DNA from: an uncultured Prevotella sp.
GTDB taxonomy: Bacteria > Bacteroidota > Bacteroidia > Bacteroidales > Bacteroidaceae
Direction of reading: 5' to 3'
NCBI GenBank assembly: GCA_900317545.1
Contig: ONHE01000152.1
Location: 1 to 43,454 of the forward strand
Length of the DNA stretch: 43,454 nt
Shown here: one piece after another, positions 16,304 to 24,525 of the stretch
How positions within the stretch are numbered: the first letter of the stretch is position 1
How the letters are laid out: every line of letters begins with the position of its first letter
Translations under genes and position numbers: made by a program
Notes under the pieces: generated by a model
The model's database searches: none
The model's input: the letters and a program-made list of their open reading frames with translations, nothing else
What the model was told of the DNA's origin: nothing

Positions 16304-17587
16304 CTACAGCCGGTCCAATGCCTGCTTGATGTCATCGAGCAAGTCATCGCAATCCTCGATACCGACCGACAGACGGATCAGGTCCGGAGCGATGCCCGCT
16401 TCACGCAATTGCTCGTCGGAGAGCTGGCGGTGGGTATGGCTTGCCGGGTGCAAGACGCATGAACGGCAGTCGGCAACGTGTGTCGCGATGTTGATTAACT
16501 GTAGCGAATCCATCCACTTGATAGCCGTTTCGCGTGTCCCCTTCAGTGCAAAGGCGATCACGCCGCACGAACCTTCGGGGAGATATTTGCGTCCCAAGGC
16601 ATAGTCCGGATCATCTTTCAGACCGCAATAGCGAACCCAGGCCACGCGCGGATCATTGACCAAGAACTCGGCTACACGCTGTGCGTTCCTGCAATGTTGC
16701 GCCATTCGCAGGTGCAGTGTTTCCAAACCTAAGTTCAAGAGAAAAGCGTTGTGCGGACTGGGAATGCTTCCCAAGTCGCGCATCAGCTGTGCCACGAGCT
16801 TCGTCATGTAAGCCATCTTGCCGAAAGCCTTCGTATATGTCAGTCCGTGATACGACTCGTCGGGGGTGCAAAGACCGGGGAATTTGTCCGCGTGAGCATC
16901 CCAGTCGAAGTTGCCGCTGTCAACGATGACACCGCCGACCTGTGTCGCATGACCGTCCATATACTTCGTCGTGGAGTGGGTCACGATGTCTGCACCCCAT
17001 TCGAAGGGCCGGCAATTGATAGGCGTAGCAAAGGTATTGTCGACGATCAAGGGCACGCCGTTGCGGTGAGCGATACGTGCGAACTTCTCGATGTCAAGCA
17101 CCCGGCAGCCCGGATTACTGATCGTCTCGCCGAAAACGGCACGTGTGTTCGGTCTGAAAGCCTGCTGAATCTCATCCTCAGATGCCTCCTGATTGATGAA
17201 AGTGCATTCTATGCCGAGCTTTTTCATCGTCACTCCGAAGAGATTATACGTGCCGCCGTAAATCTCGTTGGATGCTACGATATGGCTTCCTGCCTCGCAA
17301 ATGTTGAACACAGAGTAGAAGCTGGCAGCCTGTCCGCTTGATGTGAGCATCGCGCCCACACCTCCTTCAAGTGCTGCAATCTTGCTTGCGACGGCGTCAT
17401 TGGTAGGATTCTGCAGCCGAGTGTAGAAATATCCCTCCTTCTTAAGGTCGAACAGCATCGCCATTTCTTCCGTATTGTCATACTTGAAGGTAGTACTCTG
17501 TACGATAGGTGGCTCTACCGGCTCACCGTTCTTAGGCTTCCAGCCGCCGCGGATACATAGCGTGGACCGCTTGAATTGTTTGTTCAT
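16304..17587 (-). CDS. metY: O-acetylhomoserine aminocarboxypropyltransferase (sulfhydrylase)
   Basis: 427 aa from ATG 17587; a TTG two codons upstream is less likely. It is a PLP-dependent Cys/Met-metabolism enzyme of about 430 residues, the size of O-acetylhomoserine sulfhydrylases rather than the roughly 390 of MetB/MetC. Lys208 in HSTTKYMDGH is the expected PLP lysine. YTRLQNPTNDAVASKIAALEG, LTSSGQAA and the C-terminal LIRLSVGIEDCDDLLDDI are family motifs. It makes homocysteine from O-acetylhomoserine and sulfide. Methionine gamma-lyase is the main alternative, less likely by length and motif. Confidence 0.9.
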   Translation of the reverse strand: MNKQFKRSTLCIRGGWKPKNGEPVEPPIVQSTTFKYDNTEEMAMLFDLKKEGYFYTRLQNPTNDAVASKIAALEGGVGAMLTSSGQAASFYSVFNICEAGSHIVASNEIYGGTYNLFGVTMKKLGIECTFINQEASEDEIQQAFRPNTRAVFGETISNPGCRVLDIEKFARIAHRNGVPLIVDNTFATPINCRPFEWGADIVTHSTTKYMDGHATQVGGVIVDSGNFDWDAHADKFPGLCTPDESYHGLTYTKAFGKMAYMTKLVAQLMRDLGSIPSPHNAFLLNLGLETLHLRMAQHCRNAQRVAEFLVNDPRVAWVRYCGLKDDPDYALGRKYLPEGSCGVIAFALKGTRETAIKWMDSLQLINIATHVADCRSCVLHPASHTHRQLSDEQLREAGIAPDLIRLSVGIEDCDDLLDDIKQALDRL

Positions 17588-17717
17588 GATCAAAAAGTAT
17601 TATGTATAACCAAGTTGCGAAATTACTAAATAAACCCGAAAAGAGCCCTTCGGATGAACAAAAAATGTCTTTTTTTCGTGTTATTTGATCATAATCAATT
17701 ACTTAGATGCTGTATAT

Positions 17718-17772
17718 TCATCATTTATTCATCCGCTCCACCTTCATCCCTTCATCCCTCCTCTTTCATCAA
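17718..17772. repeat. Low-complexity TTCATC/CATCC tract after fdtB
   Basis: Imperfect TTCATCC and CATCCCT words (TTCATCATTTATTCATCC, CCTTCATCCCTTCATCCC) directly downstream of the fdtB-like stop codon. It has the same composition and the same gene-end position as the tract downstream of thyA. Confidence 0.65.
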
Positions 17773-18876
17773 TCATCCCCCCAGCCACTCATTGATCCGC
17801 TCTATGATGAAGCGGGCGTCAGCATCCGTCAGTGCCGGATGGCACGGGAGGCTGAGTTCACAGGCATGTATGCGCTCGGTGATGGGCAGAGACAGTCCGC
17901 TGAATTCATGCATGGCGGTCTGCCGATGGGGCGGAATGGGGTAGTGGATCATGGTCTTTATACCATGCTGAAGCAGATATTGTTGCAGCCGGACACGGTC
18001 TTCGCAGAGGACGGGATAGATGTGGAAGACGTTGTCCGACGCAGTGTCGGTGGGCAAGAAGATATGTTTGTTTCGGATGGAACGGTCATACAGTTCGGCG
18101 ATCTGTTTTCTCCGGCCGTTCTCCTGGTCTAAATAGAGGAGTTTGACGGACAGCACTGCGGCTTGGATTTCATCCATCCGACTGTTCCTCCCTTTGTAGT
18201 CGAAGACGTATTTCATGCTGCTTCCGTAGTTTCCCAATGCCTTTACGACCGTCGCAAGCTGTCCGTCGTTGGTTGTGACGGCCCCTGCGTCGCCGAGTGC
18301 ACCAAGGTTTTTACCCGGATAAAACGAGTGGCCGGCGGCGTGGCCGAGGCTTCCGGTCCTCCGACCTTGATACCGACATCCTGCCGCCTGCGCGTTGTCT
18401 TCGATCAATTTGAGGTTTCTTTCCCTGCAAATGTGTTCGATCTGCGGCGTCATGGCGCAGCGGCCGTAGAGATGGACGAGCAGGATGGCGCGGGTGCGTG
18501 ATGTGAGTGCCTGTTCGATCCGTGTGTCATCGAGCTGGAAGGTCTCCATTCTCGGTTCGACGAAGACGGGCTTCAGACCGTTCTCCACAATGGACAAGAT
18601 TGAGGCGATGAATGTGTTGGCCGGTACGATGACCTCGTCTCCGTCCTGCATTTGTCCCATTTCCTTGTATGCTCTGAATATCAGTGTGAGGGCGTCAAGG
18701 CCGTTCCCGCAAGTGATGCAGTGGTCCGTACCGATGAAACGGGCATACGCTTGTTCGAATGCAGCTACCTTCTCGCCCTGCAGGAACCATCCGCTTGCGA
18801 TGACACTGTTGACGGCTTGCCCGATCTCCTGCTGATGGAGGGCCGTGATCTGCTGTAACGGGAGATATTCGATCAT
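17773..18876 (-). CDS. fdtB: DegT/DnrJ/EryC1 sugar aminotransferase (FdtB-like)
   Basis: A 367-aa PLP-dependent sugar-nucleotide aminotransferase. K189 in [16 protein letters not shown] is the PLP lysine, and this spelling is typical of FdtB/QdtB enzymes that add an amino group at C3 of dTDP-3-keto-6-deoxyhexoses. [26 protein letters not shown] and [10 protein letters not shown] are family motifs. The cluster with an FdtA-like ketoisomerase and an RfbB dehydratase supports a dTDP-3-amino-3,6-dideoxyhexose product. Fuc3N or Qui3N cannot be told apart from sequence alone. Confidence 0.9.
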   Translation of the reverse strand: MIEYLPLQQITALHQQEIGQAVNSVIASGWFLQGEKVAAFEQAYARFIGTDHCITCGNGLDALTLIFRAYKEMGQMQDGDEVIVPANTFIASILSIVENGLKPVFVEPRMETFQLDDTRIEQALTSRTRAILLVHLYGRCAMTPQIEHICRERNLKLIEDNAQAAGCRYQGRRTGSLGHAAGHSFYPGKNLGALGDAGAVTTNDGQLATVVKALGNYGSSMKYVFDYKGRNSRMDEIQAAVLSVKLLYLDQENGRRKQIAELYDRSIRNKHIFLPTDTASDNVFHIYPVLCEDRVRLQQYLLQHGIKTMIHYPIPPHRQTAMHEFSGLSLPITERIHACELSLPCHPALTDADARFIIERINEWLGG

Positions 18877-18915
18877 TGATGATGGGAGGTGTAGATGATG
18901 GGATGACGGGAGGCG
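18877..18915. repeat. Short GATGATGGGA direct repeats
   Basis: GATGATGGGAGG at about 18878-18889 and GATGATGGGATG at 18894-18905, in the gap between the acyltransferase stop and the fdtB start. Same word class as the other tracts but in the opposite orientation. Very short, so weakly supported. Confidence 0.45.
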
Positions 18916-18935
18916 GAATGCAACTTCGCGTTCCC

Positions 18936-19877
18936 TTACTTTATTTCATATTCGTAGCAGTCGTAACATACGCCACGGCCGCAGAATCCTTCTTTCTGAA
19001 AGATCAGTGACGTGTTGAGCTCCCGTCCGTCGCCTGTGGTTGATCGACCGAAGTCAAACCAGCGTGCAGAGGCATAGGTCCGGTGGATGAGAAAGTCGAA
19101 AAGCAGATCGAGCGCACCATGCTTCTTGCCTTCCGGGGTGGCAGAGATGTACTGCGTGTGGATGACCTGAGGCGTTTCGAAAACGAGTGTTCCGCCCATC
19201 GGCTGACGGTCTTTGGTTGCCATGAAGAGGCGGATCGCGTGTGGGAAACGCGATTGGAGCAGCCGTAATTCGGCTGCCGTGTGGACGGGGGCGACGTGGT
19301 ATTTGGAGCGGAGATTGCTGTTGAGGATCTCCCAGAAGGTATCAGTGTCTTGGCTTTCCGCCACTTCTATTCGTGCCTGCTGTGCTTTCCGGATTCCCCT
19401 TCTGCGCAATTCGGAAAACCGGGGAACGTCGGATGGAGACAGGGCGGACGAGAGGTGGCGCGACGTGAGCTGTGCATGGCAGATGTGGGTGAGTGCATAC
19501 AGATCCTCCTCGGCAGGCATCCGGTGGTAGATAAAGGGCATGGGTTTGTAGACCACATGATGGATGCCTTCGCTGCGGAGGTAGCTGTTGAGCGCGGTGA
19601 AGACCCCGCATACGCCTTCGGCAGATGCTTTCCGGTCGGTCAACAGGCCTCCGTAGGTGAGACCTTGGTGCGAATGCAGCGTGCCGTCAGCCATGTTGGC
19701 GGGCAGCAGGGCGTAGAGTCTGCCGTCGCGATAGATCATCAGCGAGTGATCCTCGAAGCGTTCCCGGTGATAGTCCATGTAGCCTCGGTCGAAGAGGAAC
19801 GTGCCCTGCTTCGACTGCGCAACAAAACTGTTCCAAGCCTGTTGTTGTCCTGCCGTATATCGACTTATCGTGAACAT
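18936..19877 (-). CDS. FemAB/GNAT-like acyltransferase in amino-sugar cluster
   Basis: 313 aa without a signal peptide. The sequence resembles FemAB/GNAT-fold N-acyltransferases: [13 protein letters not shown] at the N-terminus, the basic segment [19 protein letters not shown] in the middle (about 165-185), and [20 protein letters not shown] with [15 protein letters not shown] in the C-terminal half, where the acyl-CoA site is expected. It overlaps the ketoisomerase gene by 13 bases and precedes fdtB. In characterised Fdt/Qdt pathways the acetyltransferase is a left-handed beta-helix protein (FdtC/QdtC); this protein is not. A role in N-acylating the amino sugar is a plausible inference. Confidence 0.8.
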   Translation of the reverse strand: MFTISRYTAGQQQAWNSFVAQSKQGTFLFDRGYMDYHRERFEDHSLMIYRDGRLYALLPANMADGTLHSHQGLTYGGLLTDRKASAEGVCGVFTALNSYLRSEGIHHVVYKPMPFIYHRMPAEEDLYALTHICHAQLTSRHLSSALSPSDVPRFSELRRRGIRKAQQARIEVAESQDTDTFWEILNSNLRSKYHVAPVHTAAELRLLQSRFPHAIRLFMATKDRQPMGGTLVFETPQVIHTQYISATPEGKKHGALDLLFDFLIHRTYASARWFDFGRSTTGDGRELNTSLIFQKEGFCGRGVCYDCYEYEIK

Positions 19878-20362
19878 GCCACGTATTTCAGGTATTCGTC
19901 GTATTCGCGGATATAGTCTTCCTCATCGAAAAAGTCAGAAGCGAGGACGAGACAGACGGCACCTGTGGAGAAGTCGTTGAGCGTCCGCCACACGCCGGGG
20001 GTGATCAAGAGGCCCTGCCAGGGATGGTTCAGGAGAAACGTCTGCCGTCTCCGCCCGTCGTCGAGGGTCACGGAGAACGATCCGCTGACCGCTATCAGCA
20101 GCTGCTGAAGGCGCTTATGGGCATGCCCCCCGCGGCTTTCGCCCCCCGGGACGTCATAGGTCCAATAGGCGCGCTTGATCTCAAAGGGCACCTCCTTCCA
20201 TGCTTCGGCCACCGTGAGGTTACCTCGCGGATCCGTGATCTTGGGAAATTCGATGAGCCGGCACGGTGATTCGAAGCCCAAGTTGATGTCGCGGTGGGTG
20301 GCTGAAGCTGCCTGCGGTCTTGCTTCAGGCTGCGTATAGAATGGTCGGCGATCGTTTTCCAT
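19865..20362 (-). CDS. fdtA: dTDP-4-keto-6-deoxyglucose 3,4-ketoisomerase (FdtA/WxcM-like cupin)
   Basis: A 165-aa cupin of the FdtA/WxcM family. ITDPRGNLTVAEAW, FEIKRAYWTYDVP and SRGGHAHKRLQQLLIAVSG are the family core, with the conserved histidines in GGHAHK. The enzyme moves the keto group from C4 to C3 of dTDP-4-keto-6-deoxyglucose, making the substrate for the FdtB-like aminotransferase. A 25-residue N-terminal extension (QPEARPQAASATHRD) precedes the cupin. It lies 15 bases after rfbB and overlaps the acyltransferase gene. Confidence 0.9.
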   Translation of the reverse strand: MENDRRPFYTQPEARPQAASATHRDINLGFESPCRLIEFPKITDPRGNLTVAEAWKEVPFEIKRAYWTYDVPGGESRGGHAHKRLQQLLIAVSGSFSVTLDDGRRRQTFLLNHPWQGLLITPGVWRTLNDFSTGAVCLVLASDFFDEEDYIREYDEYLKYVACSR

Positions 20363-20377
20363 CTCGTTGTGTGCTTT

Positions 20378-21535
20378 CTATGCGCGTCCTTTCTGGGTGT
20401 ACATCATGTCGTAGTACTTCTGATAGTCGCCCGAAGTGACTTCTTCAATCCACTGCTGATGTTCGAGATTCCAGCTGATGGTCTTCACGATGCCGTCGGC
20501 GAAGCGAGTCTCCGGATACCAGCCCAGTTCGTTCTTGATCTTCGTGGGGTCAATGGCGTAGCGTGCATCGTGGCCGAGTCGGTCGGGTACATGGGTGATG
20601 AGGCTGTCGTTGATCCAGTCGATGCGGATGTCTCCGTTCGCGTCCCTCTCCTGCTTCTTGAGCACGCGGCGGAGGTTCTTGTCCGTTTCCATCATGTCAT
20701 GGATGGTCCGTATGGTCAGCCGAACAATGTCGATGTTGGTCATTTCATTGTGTCCGCCTACATTATATATTTCTCCTTCGCGTCCTTCCCGCACCACGAG
20801 GTCGATGGCCTTGCAGTGATCGTCGACATAAAGCCAGTCGCGCACGTTGAGCCCTTCGCCGTAGACGGGCAGCGACTTGCCTGCCAGGATGTTGTTGATG
20901 ATGAGCGGAATGAGCTTCTCGGGGAAGTGATAGGGGCCGTAGTTGTTGCTGCAGCGGGTGATGGAGACCGGCATATGGTAGGTGTCATGATAGGCCAGGA
21001 CGAAGTGGTCGGCGCTGGTCTTGGAGGCAGAGTAGGGACTATGCGGGCAGACGGGCGTCTGCTCCGTGAAGTAGCCCTCGGGGCCGAGCGATCCGTAGAC
21101 CTCATCGGTCGACACCTGATGGAATCTGCGTCCGGGCTTCCATGTAGGATAGCCCTGTGCGTCCTTGCCTGTCACCCATGCCCTGCGTGCCGCTTCGAGC
21201 AGGTTCTGCGTGCCTAAGATGTTGACGGAGAGGAAGAGCTGTGGGTCCTCGATGGACCTGTCGACGTGGCTCTCGGCTGCGAAGTTGACCACATAGTCGA
21301 TGTCATGCTCTGCGAAAAGCCTGTCGGCGAGCTCGCGGTCACGGATGTCGCCCTTGACGAAGATGCACCGGCTGCCGTCGATGTCATCCTTGATGGTGCC
21401 GAGGTTGCCTGCATAGGTGAGGGCATCGAGCACGATGATGCGGATGTCCTGATGCTGATATTTCCTGTGGAGGAGATACTTGATGAAGTTGGAGCCGATG
21501 AATCCGGCTGCTCCTGTGACAAGATAGGTTTTCAT
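20378..21535 (-). CDS. rfbB: dTDP-glucose 4,6-dehydratase
   Basis: 385 aa from ATG 21535 (MKTYLVTGAAGFIGSNF). The open frame extends further upstream but into the neighbouring small gene, and has no NAD motif there. TGAAGFIG is the NAD-binding glycine motif; STDEVYGSLG carries the catalytic Asp/Glu; Y168 and K172 in YSASK are the catalytic pair. It makes dTDP-4-keto-6-deoxy-D-glucose, the substrate for FdtA-type and RmlC-type enzymes. No rmlA, rmlC or rmlD is in the window, so dTDP-glucose must come from elsewhere. Confidence 0.95.
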   Translation of the reverse strand: MKTYLVTGAAGFIGSNFIKYLLHRKYQHQDIRIIVLDALTYAGNLGTIKDDIDGSRCIFVKGDIRDRELADRLFAEHDIDYVVNFAAESHVDRSIEDPQLFLSVNILGTQNLLEAARRAWVTGKDAQGYPTWKPGRRFHQVSTDEVYGSLGPEGYFTEQTPVCPHSPYSASKTSADHFVLAYHDTYHMPVSITRCSNNYGPYHFPEKLIPLIINNILAGKSLPVYGEGLNVRDWLYVDDHCKAIDLVVREGREGEIYNVGGHNEMTNIDIVRLTIRTIHDMMETDKNLRRVLKKQERDANGDIRIDWINDSLITHVPDRLGHDARYAIDPTKIKNELGWYPETRFADGIVKTISWNLEHQQWIEEVTSGDYQKYYDMMYTQKGRA

Positions 21536-21555
21536 GTCGTTGTGTATTTTATTGC

Positions 21556-21747
21556 TTATTGTTCGTTCTCCGGCGGGTAGCGCCTGACAATGTGGACGAG
21601 GCATGCTGTGGATATGGCTCCCACGATGATTATACAGGCTATGAACGTGGTGAGGCCGATGGCATGGGAGATCCACGCCACGATGAGGGCGATCATGATC
21701 ACAGCTTCGATGGTGCCCCACAGCGAGATGGCTTTATTCCTGTTCAT
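21556..21747 (-). CDS. Small two-helix membrane protein
   Basis: 63 aa, with two predicted helices (about 8-28, TIEAVIMIALIVAWISHAIG, and 32-52) joined by a short turn and a basic tail VRRYPP. It overlaps the YfcE-like gene by 14 bases and ends 20 bases before rfbB, so it lies inside the minus-strand operon. I do not recognise it. Its intact frame and coupled position argue that it is real. Confidence 0.65.
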   Translation of the reverse strand: MNRNKAISLWGTIEAVIMIALIVAWISHAIGLTTFIACIIIVGAISTACLVHIVRRYPPENEQ

Positions 21748-22261
21748 GATTACGGTTTGTCGTCTTTGTTCCTAATGTAATAACTTCGCAATCGGTGAAT
21801 TTATTGCCTTCGATGGTCAGTCGGACCAGTGTCCGGTCGCGGTGCCATCCCTGGAGGCCTGCCGCCCCGGGGTTGATGTGAAGCAGATTGAGCGTCTTAT
21901 CGAACTGCACTTTGAGTATATGCGAGTGGCCCGAGATGAAGAGCTGGGGTGGGGAGGCGTAGATGAGGCCGCGGATGGATGGATCATAGTGTCCCGGATA
22001 GCCGCCGATGTGCTTGATGAGCACGTCTGCGTCCTCGCAACGGAAGCGCAGCAGCTCCCGGTAACGTGCGCGCAGGTCGTAGCCGTCGCAGTTTCCGCAG
22101 ACGGCCCGGAAGCGTGGCCGCATGGCCTCAAAGCGGTCGGCCAGCTCCGTGGAGCCAATGTCGCCGGCGTGCCAGACCTCATCACAGCCGTCCAGATAGT
22201 CCATGTAGCGGTCGTCCCAATACGCATGCGTGTCGCTGATGATGCCGATTCGTTTTGCCAT
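21734..22261 (-). CDS. YfcE/MJ0936-type metallophosphoesterase
   Basis: 175 aa from ATG 22261 (MAKRIGIISDTHAYWDD); a TTG seven codons upstream is disfavoured. Metal-binding motifs of the calcineurin-like fold are all visible: ISDTH, WHAGDIGS, VCGNCDGYD and ISGHSHILK, with LHINPGAAG near the end. Single-domain proteins of this size are YfcE-like phosphodiesterases acting on small substrates; the natural substrate is unknown. It lies downstream of repeat copy C and upstream of the small membrane gene. Confidence 0.88.
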   Translation of the reverse strand: MAKRIGIISDTHAYWDDRYMDYLDGCDEVWHAGDIGSTELADRFEAMRPRFRAVCGNCDGYDLRARYRELLRFRCEDADVLIKHIGGYPGHYDPSIRGLIYASPPQLFISGHSHILKVQFDKTLNLLHINPGAAGLQGWHRDRTLVRLTIEGNKFTDCEVITLGTKTTNRNHEQE

Positions 22262-22300
22262 TTGTAATATGTTGATTTTCAAGGTGTTTCGTATTGCCTT

Positions 22301-22391
22301 CGCAGAGCTGTGCTTTGGGGTCTCCGGAGCTATGCTTTTGGCCGCCCAAAGCTATCATATGGAGGCTCCAAAGCATAGCTCCGCGCAGACC
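22301..22391. repeat. Dispersed AGCTATGCT-type repeat, copy C (long hairpin)
   Basis: The best-formed copy. CGGAGCTATGCTTTTGG (22325-22341) pairs with CCAAAGCATAGCTCCG (22368-22383): 16 bp with one bulged T and a 26-base loop. AGCT cores lie at 22306, 22328, 22350 and 22377 (spacing 22, 22, 27). The outer ends are related inverted repeats (CGCAGAGCTGTGCTTTGG on the left; CGCGGAGCTATGCTTTGG on the right, read in reverse complement). It fills the gap between the kinase-like and YfcE-like genes. Confidence 0.75.
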
Positions 22392-22405
22392 GCATGACAG
22401 GTATG

Positions 22406-23032
22406 CTATTCGAAGCCGAATTTTTTGTTGATAAAAGCGACGATAAACCGCTCGGTCTCTTCGATGCCGAGGACTGACGAGTTGATGCAAAGGTCGTAGC
22501 TTTCGCTATGTCCCCAGCGCTTCCCGGTGTAGTAGTTGTAATAGGAGGAGCGCTCACTCTCGCCGTGGATGATGAGTTTCTTGGCCGTGATCGGGTCGCA
22601 CTGGTGGCGCTTGCAGACGTGGCTGATGCGGTCATCCATATCGGCTGTGATGAAGAGATTGACGGTGTCGCGCCTGTCGCGCAGCACATAGTCGGCCGTG
22701 CGTCCTACGAATACGCAGTTCGTTTCATTGGCGGCCTTGCGGATCGCGTCACATTGGAACTTGTAAAGGCTTTCCTGCGAGAAGTCGTTGTTGTAGAAGT
22801 TGCATTCTCCGAGCAGCGGCACGTGGGCGTGAAAGAGCGACTTGAAGAAGCCTTTCTGCTCATCGTTCTGCTCGAAGAACTTCTCGCTGAAGCCGCTTTC
22901 CTTCGCGGCTAAGTTGAGCAGTTCCCTGTCATAGAACCGGCAGTTGAAATCTTTGGCGAGCATCTGAGCGATGACCCGTCCGCCGCTTCCTATCTGGCGG
23001 CCGATGTTGATGATGAGCCTTTGATCATTCAT
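22406..23032 (-). CDS. Cytidylate kinase-like family protein
   Basis: 208 aa with a P-loop-like N-terminus, INIGRQIGSGGRVIAQMLA, of the cytidylate-kinase-like (AAA_26, Cmk2) type. FYDRELLNLAAKESG and NCVFVGRTADYVLRD follow, and HGESERSSYYNYYTGKRWG is the lid-like basic segment. It is not the housekeeping Cmk, so the substrate is unknown. It overlaps the MATE gene by 8 bases, implying coupled translation with a transporter. Confidence 0.85.
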   Translation of the reverse strand: MNDQRLIINIGRQIGSGGRVIAQMLAKDFNCRFYDRELLNLAAKESGFSEKFFEQNDEQKGFFKSLFHAHVPLLGECNFYNNDFSQESLYKFQCDAIRKAANETNCVFVGRTADYVLRDRRDTVNLFITADMDDRISHVCKRHQCDPITAKKLIIHGESERSSYYNYYTGKRWGHSESYDLCINSSVLGIEETERFIVAFINKKFGFE

Positions 23033-24392
23033 GGGGCTGTATGTTGGTTTGATAGTTGAACTTTCGCATATAGACCATCATCACCCAGGCGGCCACGATG
23101 GCTGCCGTGAGGTCGGAAGCAGGCAGTGCATACCACACGCCGTCAACCCCGAAGAAGGATGGAAGCACGGCGAGGAGCGGCAAGAGGAACAGTAGCTGTC
23201 GGGAGAGTGACAGGAATATGCTTATCTTTACTTTGCCGATGCACTGGAAGAAGTTGGTGACGACCATCTGATAGCCTATGATCGGGAAGAACAGCATGTT
23301 GATGCGGATAGCCTTGATGGACAGTTCGATGAGCGTGGCGTCGGTGGTAAAGAGGCGCGCACAATAGTAGGGGAGGAACATGCCGATAGTCCAGCCGGTG
23401 GTCATGATGGCCGTTGCAGCGAGGATGGACAGCTTCATCACCCTCAGGACGCGGTCCATCTGCTGGCTGCCGTAGTTGTATCCGGCAATCGGCTGCATGC
23501 CCTGGTTGATGCCCATCACGAACATGATGAACACGGTTGCGATGCCATTGGCGATGCCATATGATCCCACGCTCAGGTCGCCGCCATATCTGACAAACTG
23601 ATTGTTCATGAAGATGACGATGATACAGGCACAGACGTTCATCAGGAAGGGGCTGATGCCGATCCCGATGATATTCTTCACGAGGTCGGCGCGCAGTCTG
23701 TAGATGCCGCGCTTGAGGTGAAGCAGCTCGTCTTTGTTGCTGAACAGGCGCATCTGATAGATGAGAGCGAGGATCTGGGAGAGCACTGTGGCGAAGGCTG
23801 CGCCGCGTATTCCCCAGTGCCACCACCAGATGAAAACCATATCGAGCAATATGTTCATCACCACGGTGAATACGGTTGCGATCATCGCTTGCTTGGGCTT
23901 GGAGGCGGCGCGCAGCACTGCGTTCATGCCGAAGTACATGTGTGTGACCATGTTGCCGAGCAGGATCACCTGCATGAAGTCGCGTGCATAGGGGATGGTG
24001 GCGTCACTTGCGCCAAAGAAACGGAGGATGGGGTCGAGGAAAGCGAGGCAGACGGCAGCGAAAAGGAAGCCGATGATGAGGTTCAGCGTGATCGTGTTGC
24101 CGAGGATCCGCTCTGCCCCGTCGTAGTCGCGCTGGCCCAGACGGACCGAGATGGCGGTTGAGGCACCGATGCCCACGGCAGCTCCGAAAGCCCCGGAGAG
24201 ATTCATGAACGGGAACGTAATGGCCAATCCGGATATCGCCAATGGTCCTACGACCTGCCCGATGAATACCCGGTCGATGATGTTATATAAGGAAGCCGCC
24301 GACATGGCGATGATAGCAGGCAATGCATACTGCCAGAGCAGTATTCCCACGGGGAGTGTGCCCAACTCAAGCGTCGCTTGTTTATTATCCAT
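23025..24392 (-). CDS. MATE family efflux transporter
   Basis: A 455-aa integral membrane protein with about 12 helices in two halves, typical of MATE (NorM/DinF-type) exporters driven by H+ or Na+ gradients. PVGILLWQYALPAIIAMSAASLYNIID at the N-terminus and IDRVFIGQVVGPLAISGLA are characteristic of the family. The second half contains GINQGMQPIAGYNYGSQ, the equivalent motif. First gene of a minus-strand run leading into the kinase-like gene. Substrate unknown; drugs or metabolites are possible. Confidence 0.92.
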   Translation of the reverse strand: MDNKQATLELGTLPVGILLWQYALPAIIAMSAASLYNIIDRVFIGQVVGPLAISGLAITFPFMNLSGAFGAAVGIGASTAISVRLGQRDYDGAERILGNTITLNLIIGFLFAAVCLAFLDPILRFFGASDATIPYARDFMQVILLGNMVTHMYFGMNAVLRAASKPKQAMIATVFTVVMNILLDMVFIWWWHWGIRGAAFATVLSQILALIYQMRLFSNKDELLHLKRGIYRLRADLVKNIIGIGISPFLMNVCACIIVIFMNNQFVRYGGDLSVGSYGIANGIATVFIMFVMGINQGMQPIAGYNYGSQQMDRVLRVMKLSILAATAIMTTGWTIGMFLPYYCARLFTTDATLIELSIKAIRINMLFFPIIGYQMVVTNFFQCIGKVKISIFLSLSRQLLFLLPLLAVLPSFFGVDGVWYALPASDLTAAIVAAWVMMVYMRKFNYQTNIQPHE

Positions 24393-24412
24393 TCATCAAT
24401 AATTTATCCATG

Positions 24413-24420
24413 CAAAAGTA
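24413..24420 (-). promoter_or_regulatory. Promoter -7 box of the MATE operon
   Basis: TACTTTTG on the minus strand, 20 bases before the MATE ATG. No convincing -33 element at the expected distance. Confidence 0.55.
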
Positions 24421-24494
24421 CGAAAATAATTTGACATCCGTCGGCGGACGGATAAAAAATATGGGGAGAATTTGGTTTTTATCGGAATAAGCTG

Positions 24495-24517
24495 TAATTT
24501 TGTATGCATTAATTTTG
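24495..24517 (+). promoter_or_regulatory. Tandem -7 boxes upstream of the subtilase gene
   Basis: Two identical TAATTTTG boxes at 24495-24502 and 24510-24517, 15 bases apart. The second leaves only 8 bases before ATG 24526, giving a very short leader; the first leaves about 23. Confidence 0.5.
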
Positions 24518-24525
24518 ACAGCCCG

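Noticed and set aside
21536-21721. N-terminal extension of rfbB
   Set aside because: The NAD-binding motif begins right after ATG 21535, and the extension overlaps the small membrane gene in another frame.
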